A stretch of 64,000 bases of DNA from Chryseobacterium senegalense (GCA_001403755.1 CYUH01000015.1:1156589-1220588); one strand, 5' to 3'; shown: positions 43,656-55,041, counted from the first letter of the stretch. Numbers and translations: made by a program. The notes: generated by a model from the sequence alone, not told the origin.

Positions 43656-45770
43656 TCAATCGTACAATTCAACCGTATTATTTTCTGTTAAAGATAAAAC
43701 ACCTTCAGATCGCTGATTTGGGTGTTCCGTGAAACCTTTCAGTTTGGTTGTTTTTCCTTTTGAAACTAAATCTAAAATTTGCTTCTCGGAATTTTTTTTC
43801 CCAAAAATTATAAATGGAATTTTGAAATCGCAATTTTTAAAATTGGAACAGCCGATTGCTGTTTTCCCTTTCACCAAGCGACTTGATTTGCATTTCGGAC
43901 ATTGCTCTTCTTCCCATTGAATTGTGGCCGTTTTTCGAGTAATTTTTTCTTTTTGGGGCACATCCTTCACCTCGCTCTGAAAAGAGATCAACTTTGCCTT
44001 TTCGCTAATTACTTTCCGGGTCAACTCGTTGACCATCTGCACTAATTCATCCTTGAATTGAGAAGCTTCGTATTCGCCTTTTTCTATTTTTCTTAATTTA
44101 AATTCCCATTCACCGGTCAGTTCCGGGCTTTTTAGCAATTCGTCTTCGATGGTGTCAATCAACTCTACGCCAGTGGATGTTGCAAGAAGATTTTTCTTTT
44201 TCCTTTCAATATATTTCCTTTTAAAAAGGGTTTCAATGATATTTGCTCTTGTGGAAGGTCGGCCGATTCCATTGCTTTTCATAAGTTCGCGAAGTTCCTC
44301 ATCGTCCACTTGTTTTCCTGCGGTTTCCATCGCTCGGAGCAGGGTAGCTTCGGTGTAAGGTTTGGGAGGGCTGGTTTTTCCTTGGTGAACGAGTGGGGAA
44401 TGTTCGCCTTTTTCGTCAACTTTAAATTCGGGGATTAATTGTTCCTCCTCCTTATCTTTTTTCTCGGAATCGTCTTTTTTATCTTTTACATAAATTTCTC
44501 GCCATCCTAATTCTAAAATCTGTTTTCCATTGGCTTTAAAAATAATCGTTCCCACTTTTCCTTCAACCAACGTATTTGAAATTTTACATTCCGGATAAAA
44601 AACTGCAATAAAACGCCTTGCAACCAAATCATAAATGAGTTTTTCTTCCTTACTCAAATTTGAAGAGGGAGGAATTTCTGTCGGAATAATCGCATGGTGA
44701 TCAGTGACTTTGCTATCATCAAAAACAGCCTTGGACTTTGGAATTTTCTGCTCCAAAAGCGGCGCTGTATATTCGCTATAAAAATTCATGGAGCGCAAAA
44801 TTCCCGGAATTTTTGGGTATAGATTTTCAGATAAGTAGGTTGTATCTACACGCGGATACGTAGTGTGCTTTTTTTCGTATAAACTTTGGATGTATTTCAA
44901 AGTATTGTCAGCTGAAAATCCAAATTTTCGGTTGGCTTCTACTTGCAGCGCGGTCAAATCGAACAATCGCGGATTTTTTTCTCTCCCTTCTTTGATTTCA
45001 AATGAGACGATTTCGAAGAGATTTTGCTTCAGATATTCAAGACCTTTTTCTGCCTTTTCTTTGGTTTTAAGCCGATCAATCGCCGCACTGAAAAGCACAT
45101 CTCGGTAGTTGGTTTTCAGTTCCCAATAATCCTCGGTTTTGAAAGCATCGATTTCTTTTTGCCTTTGAACCAACATCGCAAGCGTAGGAGTTTGCACCCT
45201 ACCAATGGACAATACGCCTTTGTTTCCGCCAAATTTTCGGGTAAAAAGTCGGGTTGCATTAATTCCCAAAAGCCAATCGCCAATTGCACGGGCATTTCCT
45301 GCGAGGTAGAGATTTTGGTAATCCTCGGCGGGTTTCAATTGATTAAAACCTTCTTTGATGGCGTCTTCGGTCAATGAAGAAATCCACAAACGTTTCACCG
45401 GTTTTTTGCATTTCGCCTTTTGCAAAACCCAACGCTGGATCAGTTCACCTTCTTGCCCAGCATCGCCACAGTTGATGACTTCATCACATTCATTTACCAG
45501 TTTCTCAATAGTTTTAAACTGTTTTTCAACTCCTGAATTAGGAATTAGTTTAATGCCAAATTGTTCAGGAATAATCGGTAGATAGATGAGATCCCAGGAT
45601 TTGAAATGCGGACTATAATCGTGGGGTTCTTTCAGGGTACAAAGGTGCCCGAAAGTCCAGGTGACCCAATATCCATTACCTTCGAAATAGCCCTGTTTAG
45701 GCATATCTGCACCTAATACTTTAGCAATATCTCTTGCAACACTTGGTTTTTCGGCAATGCATAATTTCAT
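43656..45770 (-). CDS. topB: DNA topoisomerase III (type IA)
   Basis: This 704-residue type IA topoisomerase begins MKLCIAEKPSVARDIAKVLGAD (TOPRIM). GDAGQEGELIQRWV (acidic triad region), SIGRVQTPTLAMLVQRQ, and the tyrosine region YPRVDTTYLSENLYPKIPG follow, then GIGRPSTRANIIETL. A C-terminal zinc finger (CPKCKSSRLVKGKTAIGCSNFKNC) and a short beta domain follow. It decatenates DNA and resolves recombination intermediates. The ATG at 45770 is chosen because the frame's extra ten residues precede the conserved MKLCIAEKPS start. Confidence 0.95.
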   Translation of the reverse strand: MKLCIAEKPSVARDIAKVLGADMPKQGYFEGNGYWVTWTFGHLCTLKEPHDYSPHFKSWDLIYLPIIPEQFGIKLIPNSGVEKQFKTIEKLVNECDEVINCGDAGQEGELIQRWVLQKAKCKKPVKRLWISSLTEDAIKEGFNQLKPAEDYQNLYLAGNARAIGDWLLGINATRLFTRKFGGNKGVLSIGRVQTPTLAMLVQRQKEIDAFKTEDYWELKTNYRDVLFSAAIDRLKTKEKAEKGLEYLKQNLFEIVSFEIKEGREKNPRLFDLTALQVEANRKFGFSADNTLKYIQSLYEKKHTTYPRVDTTYLSENLYPKIPGILRSMNFYSEYTAPLLEQKIPKSKAVFDDSKVTDHHAIIPTEIPPSSNLSKEEKLIYDLVARRFIAVFYPECKISNTLVEGKVGTIIFKANGKQILELGWREIYVKDKKDDSEKKDKEEEQLIPEFKVDEKGEHSPLVHQGKTSPPKPYTEATLLRAMETAGKQVDDEELRELMKSNGIGRPSTRANIIETLFKRKYIERKKKNLLATSTGVELIDTIEDELLKSPELTGEWEFKLRKIEKGEYEASQFKDELVQMVNELTRKVISEKAKLISFQSEVKDVPQKEKITRKTATIQWEEEQCPKCKSSRLVKGKTAIGCSNFKNCDFKIPFIIFGKKNSEKQILDLVSKGKTTKLKGFTEHPNQRSEGVLSLTENNTVELYD

Positions 45771-46425
45771 TTTTACAACTTCATTTTTTGTCGCTTGCAA
45801 ATTACCGATTTTTTTTTTGAATATGGGATTGCGAAATTTATTGTATTATATTAGCAGCAATAGTAAGCAAAGCAGTACTTAAGTTTCTGGCTCGATAATT
45901 TTTCAATTTAGTGTTGGTCTTTCCGACCCGAGGAAATTGTGGTCTTCCCATACTTTATTCTATCAACCTTCTTTTTATCGTGTCTTTTATCGCATGATAA
46001 GTTTCGTAAATTTCAAATTTTATGGGCTTCTTAATTCATCTTTGATTATTGCTATTTTCATCAAATAATATTTCATACAGATAATGGTATTCCGAAGGAG
46101 TGTTGCTACATATCCAACAAAAATTTTCATCTATTTTTAAATTTTTCAAACTATTTTTAATGAATTTTCTATCATTTTTTTAAACCTAAATTCTTGAATA
46201 GTTTTTTATTTTTTTTATTTTTTTTAAACTGTTTTTTTTGTCATATTATTTTCCTAAAATCGTTTTAATTCCTTGGTTCATCACATCTTACGAAGTTCAG
46301 CAGTTGCGGTTTTCGAATCATCACCACGGTTTGCAATTTTAGAACATGAAATTTAAGAAGTCAGAAACAAAATTTAAATGGAAATTTTTGGCACCAAAAA
46401 CAGATAAATTTCATTGAGTAAGAAA
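45771..46425. other. Long AT-rich gap with T-tracts and a small unexplained frame
   Basis: No convincing gene fills this 655-bp gap. On the minus strand 45951-45838 could encode 37 residues (MGRPQFPRVG ... STALLTIAANIIQ). It is basic then hydrophobic and somewhat like the end of a transposase, but not recognisable. At 46197-46250 several near-continuous T runs of 6-8 occur. CTATTTTTAA is repeated at 46131 and 46151. The region may be decayed sequence. Confidence 0.3.
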
Positions 46426-46458
46426 AAAATTCCCGGTTCATCGTGAGCCGGGAATTTT
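46426..46458 (-). terminator. Terminator of the ligA operon
   Basis: A 15-bp stem AAAATTCCCGGTTCA / TGAGCCGGGAATTTT (one G-T) with loop TCG. On the minus strand it is followed by T-rich sequence, 20 bp after the small lipoprotein stop. Confidence 0.88.
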
Positions 46459-46477
46459 CTTTTTTAAGTAATTTAAG

Positions 46478-46642
46478 TTAATTTCTACCTCTGCTGAAAA
46501 GCCATATAACCAATCCGATAACGCCAACGACAAGGATGATTCCCCACCACATTCCGGCTTTAAAAATAGTTTCAATGGCTTCGCAGGAAGTCAATAACGT
46601 CAGCGCGAATACTGATAGACTGAGTAAAGTAAATTTTTTCAT
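46478..46642 (-). CDS. 54-residue small lipoprotein with one TM helix
   Basis: Minus-strand ATG at 46642 to TAA at 46478 encodes 54 residues: a lipobox signal (FALTLLTSC, Cys20), then EAIETIFKAGMWWG, one hydrophobic helix (IILVVGVIGLVIWLF) and a basic end SRGRN. Such peptides are widespread in Bacteroidota and, as I recall, are sometimes mislabelled phosphatidate cytidylyltransferase; the sequence contains no such enzyme. It is third in the ligA transcript, 38 bp after the DUF6526 gene and directly before the terminator. The function is unknown. Confidence 0.8.
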   Translation of the reverse strand: MKKFTLLSLSVFALTLLTSCEAIETIFKAGMWWGIILVVGVIGLVIWLFSRGRN

Positions 46643-46680
46643 AATATTTATTTTTTTTTATGTTGGTTGACGGAGGAAAT

Positions 46681-47118
46681 TTAAACTCGATGAAAATCTG
46701 GTTTCCATTTCTTGATGGATTTTTTGATCGCATCTCCTGAAATATTTTCATTTAAAGTTTTTTCCAGTAAAATCTTGAACTCATCATCATAGGCAAATCG
46801 TAAAGCTGCTATTTGTCCAAAATTGAGTTTTTCTGCAATATCATCCGATCTTTTTCCGAAAATTTCGAAATATCGCTGTTTAAATTCCAGCCGGATAATT
46901 CGATTCTGATTTCCCAAAGCGTAATGCTGCCGCAGCATGATGGCCAGATATAAAAGAAGAAAAACTACTATGGAAAACAAAATCCAGTTTAATTGATTTG
47001 CGACATCATTGAAAGATTTCACCACACCAATGATCAATATAATCATCAATAAAGGCAGTAAAACAAAGTGATGTGGCGGATAAAATTTCCGGTGATTGGA
47101 ATAATTTTGTGTCTTCAT
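46681..47118 (-). CDS. DUF6526-type two-TM membrane protein
   Basis: This 145-residue protein begins MKTQNYSNHRKFYPPHHFVLLP. It has two adjacent membrane helices (about 17-37 and 43-63) and a cytosolic tail with RLEFKQRYFEIFGKRSDDIAEKLNFGQIAALRFAYDDEF. This fits the DUF6526 family of Bacteroidota. The function is unknown. The frame reaches upstream to a GTG (47130), but the ATG at 47118 fits better. It lies 34 bp downstream of ligA in the same transcript. Confidence 0.82.
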   Translation of the reverse strand: MKTQNYSNHRKFYPPHHFVLLPLLMIILIIGVVKSFNDVANQLNWILFSIVVFLLLYLAIMLRQHYALGNQNRIIRLEFKQRYFEIFGKRSDDIAEKLNFGQIAALRFAYDDEFKILLEKTLNENISGDAIKKSIKKWKPDFHRV

Positions 47119-47152
47119 AAAATTACACAATCAAAAATGCAACCAAATCAAA

Positions 47153-49171
<2,019 letters not shown>

Positions 49172-49174
49172 TTA

Positions 49175-49182
49175 CAAAAATA
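49175..49182 (-). promoter_or_regulatory. -7 box of ligA
   Basis: On the minus strand TATTTTTG matches TAnnTTTG, 18 nt before the ligA ATG. No -33 at 19 bp. Confidence 0.6.
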
Positions 49183-49333
49183 CTAATTCTATAGAAACAA
49201 TAACTTCAATAGCTTATTTTAAATAAAAACATTTAAAATTAAATTTACTCCTAATTTTTATAAGGGTTGTCTTTATAAATTGTATTAATTTTAAAAATAA
49301 ATACTAATTTAGCAGGGGTAAAAATAAAAAACT

Positions 49334-50686
49334 ATGAAAATTGAGAAAAGATGGATTGCTTCTTTTGTTGTAATTACAATGATTTCAATCGCGGCATTAT
49401 TCTGGAAAACTGAAATTCCTGTCCCAAACTCCGGAGAATTCCTCAGCGAAGACAAAATTGTAGGTGCTGATGTGGCCTGGATTCTTGCCGCAGCGGGTTT
49501 GGTTTTATTGATGACTCCCGGACTTTCGTTTTTCTACGGCGGAATGGTGGGTAACAAAAACGTGATTTCAACGATGTTGCAGAGTTTTATTGCACTGGGT
49601 GTAATTTCCATTCTTTGGGTGGTTGTCGGTTTCAGTCTTTCCTTTGGTGAAAGTTTAGGTTTCACTTTCCATGGCATTCATTACGGAATCATCGGAAATC
49701 CTTTGAGTTACCCTTTTTTGAGTAGGGTAGGTACACTTCCGCATCATTTAATGGCGCCCACAATTCCTTTTATTTTGTTCGCATTGTTTCAAATGAAGTT
49801 TGCGGTAATTACGCCGGCTTTAATCACTGGTTCGTTTGCTGAAAGGGTTCGTTTTATTTCCTATCTATTATTTATGGTTCTCTTCAGTTTGTTTATATAT
49901 ACGCCACTTTGCCACATGGTTTGGCACCCGGAAGGTTTGCTAAATAAATTTTTCGGAGTAAAAGATTTCGCTGGAGGAACGGTAGTTCACATGAGTGCAG
50001 GTTTCGCAGCACTTGCCGGCGCAATTGTTTTGGGACGAAGAAAAAATCCACATCATCAACCTTCGAATATTCCATTTGTTTTATTAGGAACCGGAATGCT
50101 TTGGTTTGGGTGGTTTGGTTTCAATGCTGGTTCTGCTTTAGCGGCTAATGCAACTGCTGCGATGGCTTTTGGTACCACCACGATAGCATCGGCTTCCGCA
50201 ATGATCACCTGGATATTTTTCGATCGAATTAATGGAAGAAAAGTTTCTGCCTTAGGCGCTTCCATTGGTGCGGTTGTCGGTTTGGTAGCAATTACCCCAG
50301 CTGCGGGATTTGTAACAATTGCTGAAAGTCTGTTCATCGGGTTTATCTCTGCAATAGTTTCTAATTCAATGATGCACTGGAAAAAACTCAAAAAAATAGA
50401 CGACACTTTGGATGTCTTTGCCTGTCATGGCGTAGGAGGAATTATGGGAATGATTCTTACCGCAATTTTTGCGCATGGCGAAAATGCAAGTTTGTTGCAT
50501 GGCGGCTGGTCGGTTTTTGGGCATCACATGCTGGCTTTGGTTCTGGTTTCGTTTTTTACATTTTTTGGAGCGTTGGTGCTGTACAAAATTACCGATTTCA
50601 TTATTCCTCTAAGGGTTTCGGAAGAATCAGAGCATCTCGGACTAGATCTTTCTCAGCACGATGAATCCATTGGTTTTAAATTTTAA
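49334..50686 (+). CDS. amt: Ammonium transporter (Amt family)
   Basis: This 450-residue inner-membrane channel-type transporter has an N-terminal helix or signal segment, then eleven helices. Signatures are TPGLSFFYGGMVGNKNV, FAVITPALITGSFAERVRF, the Amt signature DFAGGTVVHMSAGFAALAGAIVLGRR (first pore His) and DDTLDVFACHGVGGIMGMI (second pore His). It imports ammonium when nitrogen is low. No glnK/PII gene is adjacent, although PII-Amt linkage is common. The promoter is not exact (TAATTTAG near 49304). Confidence 0.95.
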   Translation: MKIEKRWIASFVVITMISIAALFWKTEIPVPNSGEFLSEDKIVGADVAWILAAAGLVLLMTPGLSFFYGGMVGNKNVISTMLQSFIALGVISILWVVVGFSLSFGESLGFTFHGIHYGIIGNPLSYPFLSRVGTLPHHLMAPTIPFILFALFQMKFAVITPALITGSFAERVRFISYLLFMVLFSLFIYTPLCHMVWHPEGLLNKFFGVKDFAGGTVVHMSAGFAALAGAIVLGRRKNPHHQPSNIPFVLLGTGMLWFGWFGFNAGSALAANATAAMAFGTTTIASASAMITWIFFDRINGRKVSALGASIGAVVGLVAITPAAGFVTIAESLFIGFISAIVSNSMMHWKKLKKIDDTLDVFACHGVGGIMGMILTAIFAHGENASLLHGGWSVFGHHMLALVLVSFFTFFGALVLYKITDFIIPLRVSEESEHLGLDLSQHDESIGFKF

Positions 50687-50690
50687 TGAA

Positions 50691-50719
50691 AAAAGCACCG
50701 TTTCAATCTCGGTGCTTTT
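50691..50719. terminator. Terminator between amt and the E1 gene
   Basis: A 10-bp perfect stem AAAAGCACCG / CGGTGCTTTT with loop TTTCAATCT. It lies between converging genes and can serve both. Confidence 0.85.
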
Positions 50720-50725
50720 AGTTTT

Positions 50726-52798
50726 TTAATGACTTAACATTTCCTTTATTCTCTCCGAAACCTTTTCCGCATTAGGAAGCATTTCTTTTTCTAAAATTAA
50801 ATTGATTGGAACTGCAGGTAAGTTCAGTGCGCCCATCGCTTCAACCGGCACATCTAAAAATCTGAAACAATTCTTTGAAATTCTATGAGCAAAAGCTTCG
50901 GCGAAGGAATTATTAATCTGTTCTTCAGTTAAAACCATACATTTTCCGTGAAGTTTTACCCTTTCGAAAATCAATTTTTCATCCAAAGGAATCAATGTTC
51001 TTAAATCGATGATTTCAACACGACCAGGATAATTTTTCGATGCCTCTTTAGCCCAGTAAACGCCCATTCCGTAAGTTACGATGAGCATGGTTCTGCCTTT
51101 TTCAGTTTCAGCCGGATCAGCTTCTAATATTATTTTTCCTTTTCCTAATGGTAAAACGTAATCTTCTGCAGGTTCTACGGTTTTTGCATCTTCAGTGCCG
51201 GGAACTTTGCTCCAATACAAACCTTTATGTTCGAGCATAATCACAGGATTAGGATCATAATAAGCAGCTTTTAATAATCCTTTAAAATCTGCCGCATTGC
51301 TTGGGTAAGCTATTTTAATTCCTTTGATATTCGCCAAAATACTTTCCACGCTTCCACTGTGATAAGGACCGCCACCACCGTAAGCACCGATTGGTACACG
51401 AATAATATTGCTCACCGGGAATTTTCCGTTGGATAAATAATTTGATTTTGAAATTTCGGTAATCAACTGGTTAATTCCAGGATAGATATAATCGGCAAAT
51501 TGCACTTCAACAATCGGTTTTAAACCTACAGCACTCATTCCTACGGTAGAACCGATGATATACGCCTCCTGAATTGGAGTATTGAAAACTCTTTTTTTAC
51601 CGAATTTTTTACCTAAAGTCACGGTTTCCCTGAAAACGCCGCCAATTCTTTCGCCCACATCCTGACCATAGAGAAGTGCTTCGGGATGTTTCCACATCAA
51701 TTCCTGAATGCCATGAATGGCAGCATCAACCATCACAATTTTTTCCTGACCTTTTGGTTCTCTTTCACCAGATTCCTCGGTGATTGGAGTAGGAGCGAAG
51801 ACGTGATTTTCTACCGTTTCCGCTTTGGGATCTTCAGCATTTTGCGCTTTTTCGAAAGCTTGTTCCGCTTCCAGGCGTGCTTTTTTTTCAATTTGTTTTA
51901 ATAAATCCTCGTCAACACCATTCTCCAACAATTGATTTCTAAGAATATTTCCAGGATCTTGAGCTCGATGTTTAATTAAATCTTCTTCGTCGCGATAAAA
52001 TTCTCTTCGAACACCGGAAGTATGATGACCTATTAAAACCGTTTTTGCACATACCAACATCGGTTTACGTTCTGCACGAACGAAATCTACGGCTTTTTTC
52101 ATCGCGAGAAAACTGGCCTCGAAATCGGTTCCATCCACTTTCATTCGGTTGAGCCCCACAAATCCTGCAGCGAAATCGTAGGCATCGGAAGTTCGGGCTT
52201 CTTCTTTGGTTACCGAAATTCCCCATTCGTTGTCTTGAACTAAAAATATTATAGGCAATTGATGCAAGGCAGCAAACTGATACGCTTCAGAAACTTCGCC
52301 TTCTGTAATAGAATTATCGCCGAAGCTGCAGACTACAACAGGGTTTTTCTGGAATTTTTTTAAATCAAATTCCTGAATATATTTTATCCCTTGCGCCACG
52401 CCCGTGGTGGGAATTGCCTGCATTCCGGTGGCAGAACTTTGATGAATGATTTTTGGCTTATCTTCTTCTTTGCTCGACGGATGAGAATAGTACGATCTTC
52501 CACCAGAAAATGGATCGTCTGCTTTTGCTAATAATTGCAGCATCAAACGATAAGGCTCAAAACCAATTCCGAGCAACATACTTTCGTCGCGATAGTAAGG
52601 CGAAACCCAATCTTCTTTGGTTAATTGATAGGCGGTTGCCAACTGAATGGCTTCGTGGCCACGAGAAGTAGAATGAACGTATTTACAAATATTTCGGTTT
52701 TCTTCGTAGATATCTGCCATTGCTTTGGCAAGCATCATGTGATTGAAAGCCTTTAATAAAATCTCCTTTGAAACCTTTTGTTTTGTATCAATTTCCAT
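50726..52798 (-). CDS. Fused E1 alpha/beta of a 2-oxoacid dehydrogenase complex
   Basis: This 690-residue thiamine-diphosphate enzyme combines E1 alpha and E1 beta in one chain. The alpha half (about 1-340) has HSTSRGHEAIQLA, the ThDP motif FGDNSITEGEVSEAYQFAALHQLPIIFLVQDN, and the RREFYRDEED phospholoop region. The beta half (about 360-690) has LYGQDVGERIGGVFRETVTLGKKFGKKRVFNTPIQEAYIIG and GGGGPYHSGSVES. It decarboxylates a branched-chain-type 2-oxo acid and passes the acyl group to lipoyl-E2. The start at 52798 is chosen because upstream codons lie in the promoter and in the neighbour's terminator. Confidence 0.92.
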   Translation of the reverse strand: MEIDTKQKVSKEILLKAFNHMMLAKAMADIYEENRNICKYVHSTSRGHEAIQLATAYQLTKEDWVSPYYRDESMLLGIGFEPYRLMLQLLAKADDPFSGGRSYYSHPSSKEEDKPKIIHQSSATGMQAIPTTGVAQGIKYIQEFDLKKFQKNPVVVCSFGDNSITEGEVSEAYQFAALHQLPIIFLVQDNEWGISVTKEEARTSDAYDFAAGFVGLNRMKVDGTDFEASFLAMKKAVDFVRAERKPMLVCAKTVLIGHHTSGVRREFYRDEEDLIKHRAQDPGNILRNQLLENGVDEDLLKQIEKKARLEAEQAFEKAQNAEDPKAETVENHVFAPTPITEESGEREPKGQEKIVMVDAAIHGIQELMWKHPEALLYGQDVGERIGGVFRETVTLGKKFGKKRVFNTPIQEAYIIGSTVGMSAVGLKPIVEVQFADYIYPGINQLITEISKSNYLSNGKFPVSNIIRVPIGAYGGGGPYHSGSVESILANIKGIKIAYPSNAADFKGLLKAAYYDPNPVIMLEHKGLYWSKVPGTEDAKTVEPAEDYVLPLGKGKIILEADPAETEKGRTMLIVTYGMGVYWAKEASKNYPGRVEIIDLRTLIPLDEKLIFERVKLHGKCMVLTEEQINNSFAEAFAHRISKNCFRFLDVPVEAMGALNLPAVPINLILEKEMLPNAEKVSERIKEMLSH

Positions 52799-52804
52799 AG
52801 TTAA

Positions 52805-52812
52805 CAAAGATA
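52805..52812 (-). promoter_or_regulatory. -7 box next to the E1 start codon
   Basis: On the minus strand TATCTTTG ends 6 nt before the ATG at 52798. The predicted leader is 0-3 nt. The -33 position reads TTTT. Confidence 0.65.
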
Positions 52813-52888
52813 AAAATTTTAATGAAAGTGAAAAATCTAAGTATTTTCGGTGAAAATAGAGAAATAAGGTGGAGCAAAATTGCACTAA

Positions 52889-52921
52889 CAAAAAGCCAAA
52901 GCAGTTTTCATACTTTGGCCT
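52889..52921 (-). terminator. Terminator of the acyl-CoA dehydrogenase gene
   Basis: Stem GCCAAAG (52895-52901) / CTTTGGC (52913-52919). On the minus strand it is followed by a run of five Ts. Confidence 0.8.
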
Positions 52922-52946
52922 TGTTGATTATTTTTTAATAAAAATT

Positions 52947-54128
52947 TTATCCGAACGCATTAATTCCCGTCACATCCATTCCGGTGATGAGCAAATGGAT
53001 ATCGTGGGTTCCTTCATAAGTAATTACTGATTCTAGGTTTGCGGCGTGGCGCATCATCGGGAATTCGCCCATGATTCCCATTCCACCGAGCATTTGTCGG
53101 GATTCTCTAGCAATATCGATCGCCATTTTCACATTGTTTCTCTTTGCCATAGAAATTTGCGCAGGAGTGGCTTTATGCGCATTTTTCAAATTTCCCAATT
53201 GAAGACAAAGCAATTGTGCTTTGGTAATTTCGGTAAGGAATTCTGCAATTTTTTTCTGTTGTAACTGGAAAGATGCGATTGGTTTCCCGAACTGTTTTCT
53301 TTCTTTAGAATATTGCACCGCGGTACAAAAACAATCGATTGCAGCACCGATAACTCCCCAAGAAATACCGTAGCGAGCCGAGTTTAAACAAGATAAAGGC
53401 CCTTTTAAACCAACTACTTTTGGCAATAAATTTTCTTTGGGAACTTTAACATTATTGAAAACCAATTCGCCTGTTTTAGACGCACGAAGACTCCATTTAT
53501 TATGAGTTTCCGGAGTTGTAAATCCTTCAAAACCTCTTTCTACAATCAATCCCTGTACTTTTCCTTCTTCATTCTTTGCCCAAACTACTGCGATATCGCA
53601 AAGCGGCGCATTGGTAATCCACATTTTGGCACCGTTTAATAAATAATGATCGCCTTTGTCTTGGAAATGAGTTTCCATAGAGCCGGGATCGGAACCGTGG
53701 TTAGGTTCAGTTAAACCAAATGCTCCGATCATTTCACCGGAAGCTAACTGAGGAAGGAATAATCTTTTTTGCTCTTCGGAGCCATATTCATTAATAGGAA
53801 ACATTACTAAAGAACTCTGAACCGAAGCAGCGGAACGAACAGCAGAATCGCCTCTTTCTAATTCCTGCATGATGATTCCGTAGGAAATTTGGTCCAAACC
53901 GGCTCCTCCGTATTCTTCAGGAATGTACGGACCGAGCGCTCCAATTTTACCCAATTCTTTCATCAACCCGGGAATATCGGTGTGGTTTTGCGCAGCTTCA
54001 TCTATTTTGGGCATCACGAAACTTTCAACCCAATCTCTAACAGATTGACGTATTAACTTGTGTTCATCGGTTAAAAGATCATCCATCAAATAATAATCCG
54101 GGATGGTTGTGAGCGGGTAATATGACAT
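52947..54128 (-). CDS. Acyl-CoA dehydrogenase, glutaryl-CoA dehydrogenase-like
   Basis: This 393-residue FAD flavoenzyme has GAFGLTEPNHGSDPGSMET, MWITNAPLCDIAVVWAKNE, ERKQFGKPIASFQLQQKKIA, QMLGGMGIMGEFPMMRHAANLESV and the catalytic glutamate in ITYEGTHDIHLLI. The pattern is closest to glutaryl-CoA dehydrogenase (lysine/tryptophan breakdown), which dehydrogenates and decarboxylates glutaryl-CoA to crotonyl-CoA; a related acyl-CoA substrate cannot be excluded. It lies upstream of the E1 gene on the same strand but is separated by a terminator. Confidence 0.93.
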   Translation of the reverse strand: MSYYPLTTIPDYYLMDDLLTDEHKLIRQSVRDWVESFVMPKIDEAAQNHTDIPGLMKELGKIGALGPYIPEEYGGAGLDQISYGIIMQELERGDSAVRSAASVQSSLVMFPINEYGSEEQKRLFLPQLASGEMIGAFGLTEPNHGSDPGSMETHFQDKGDHYLLNGAKMWITNAPLCDIAVVWAKNEEGKVQGLIVERGFEGFTTPETHNKWSLRASKTGELVFNNVKVPKENLLPKVVGLKGPLSCLNSARYGISWGVIGAAIDCFCTAVQYSKERKQFGKPIASFQLQQKKIAEFLTEITKAQLLCLQLGNLKNAHKATPAQISMAKRNNVKMAIDIARESRQMLGGMGIMGEFPMMRHAANLESVITYEGTHDIHLLITGMDVTGINAFG

Positions 54129-54203
54129 AATTTTTAGATTTGCCTAAAATTAGGATTTTTCGGAAATATGGCAAATTTTAAAGGAAAATATTAGAATATG
54201 ATT

Positions 54204-54947
54204 TTAGTTTTTACGCTTAAATCTGTATAAATAAGGAGCTTTGTTTGCTGAACCATCAAAAAACTTCTCTAATCTTTCAAGAATGTTGAGCGCCAAAATT
54301 TTCCGTTGGAAATTATTTCTTCTGTATTTTTCATCGAGCACAGTTTCATAAACGGTTTGTAAATCTTTCATGGTGAATTTTTCCGGAAGCAAATTATTCG
54401 CCACGATTTGCGTATCGATATTTTTACGGATATGATTTAATCCCACTTCGATAATTCTTTCATGATCGAAAGCCAGTTTGGGAAGTTTGTTCACCTCAAA
54501 CCAAGCGCAGGTTTCGTTGAGAGAATGGGGAAAGGTTCCAGCTAAATTAAAATCTATCAGACTGCAATATCCCACCGTGATAAATCGCTGGAAAATCCAG
54601 TGATCGGGTGGAACTTCTATATTTTTATGTTTGAGTAGGATTTGGTGTGCATTGTTGGCTGTGCGATTAATCTGTCCGAAAGTATGGAACTGTTCGAGGA
54701 AAGTATCCGACAAATGGGTTCTCTCAAAAAGCACACGGGAAGCGGCATCAGATAAGTCTTCATCATTGAAAACAAAACCACCCGGAAGTGACCATACATC
54801 CAAATCATGGTACTTCAGAAGTAAGACTTTCAAAATACCATTATCAAAACCAAAAATGGTACAATCAACCGAGATATGTTCAACAAATTGCTGGGTATCA
54901 ATCAATTGCTGTAAATCCTGCTTATTTTTACTATCGTCGATTTTCAT
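54204..54947 (-). CDS. NUDIX-domain transcriptional regulator (NrtR-like)
   Basis: This 247-residue protein has a NUDIX fold (about 15-160) and a C-terminal winged helix (about 180-240) with FTMKDLQTVYETVLDEKYRRNNFQRKIL, the NrtR-type DNA-binding signature. The NUDIX box is degenerate: GGFVFNDEDLSDAASRVLFERTHL lacks the REUxEE glutamate pair, so it probably binds a nucleotide-sugar or ADP-ribose-like effector without hydrolysis, as in AraR/NrtR of Bacteroidota. No target operon is adjacent. The ATG at 54947 is used; codons further up fall in the promoter. Confidence 0.87.
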   Translation of the reverse strand: MKIDDSKNKQDLQQLIDTQQFVEHISVDCTIFGFDNGILKVLLLKYHDLDVWSLPGGFVFNDEDLSDAASRVLFERTHLSDTFLEQFHTFGQINRTANNAHQILLKHKNIEVPPDHWIFQRFITVGYCSLIDFNLAGTFPHSLNETCAWFEVNKLPKLAFDHERIIEVGLNHIRKNIDTQIVANNLLPEKFTMKDLQTVYETVLDEKYRRNNFQRKILALNILERLEKFFDGSANKAPYLYRFKRKN

Positions 54948-54953
54948 ATAAAG

Positions 54954-54961
54954 CAAAACTA
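54954..54961 (-). promoter_or_regulatory. -7 box next to the NUDIX regulator start codon
   Basis: On the minus strand TAGTTTTG ends 6 nt before the ATG, predicting a nearly leaderless mRNA. Confidence 0.6.
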
Positions 54962-55041
54962 ATAAATATTTTCTTTTTTTTAAAAGATAAGATTTAAAAT
55001 AAAAAAACTTCGGTGTAAGTGATTTTTCCGCCTTCAATTAA

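Noticed and set aside
50726..52798. Artificial fusion of E1 alpha and E1 beta
   Set aside because: Fused E1 alpha/beta is the normal form in Flavobacteriia, and the linker is plausible.
52799..52891. Longer N-terminus of the E1 protein
   Set aside because: It is hydrophobic, unlike the family, and covers the -7 box and the terminator of the acyl-CoA dehydrogenase gene.
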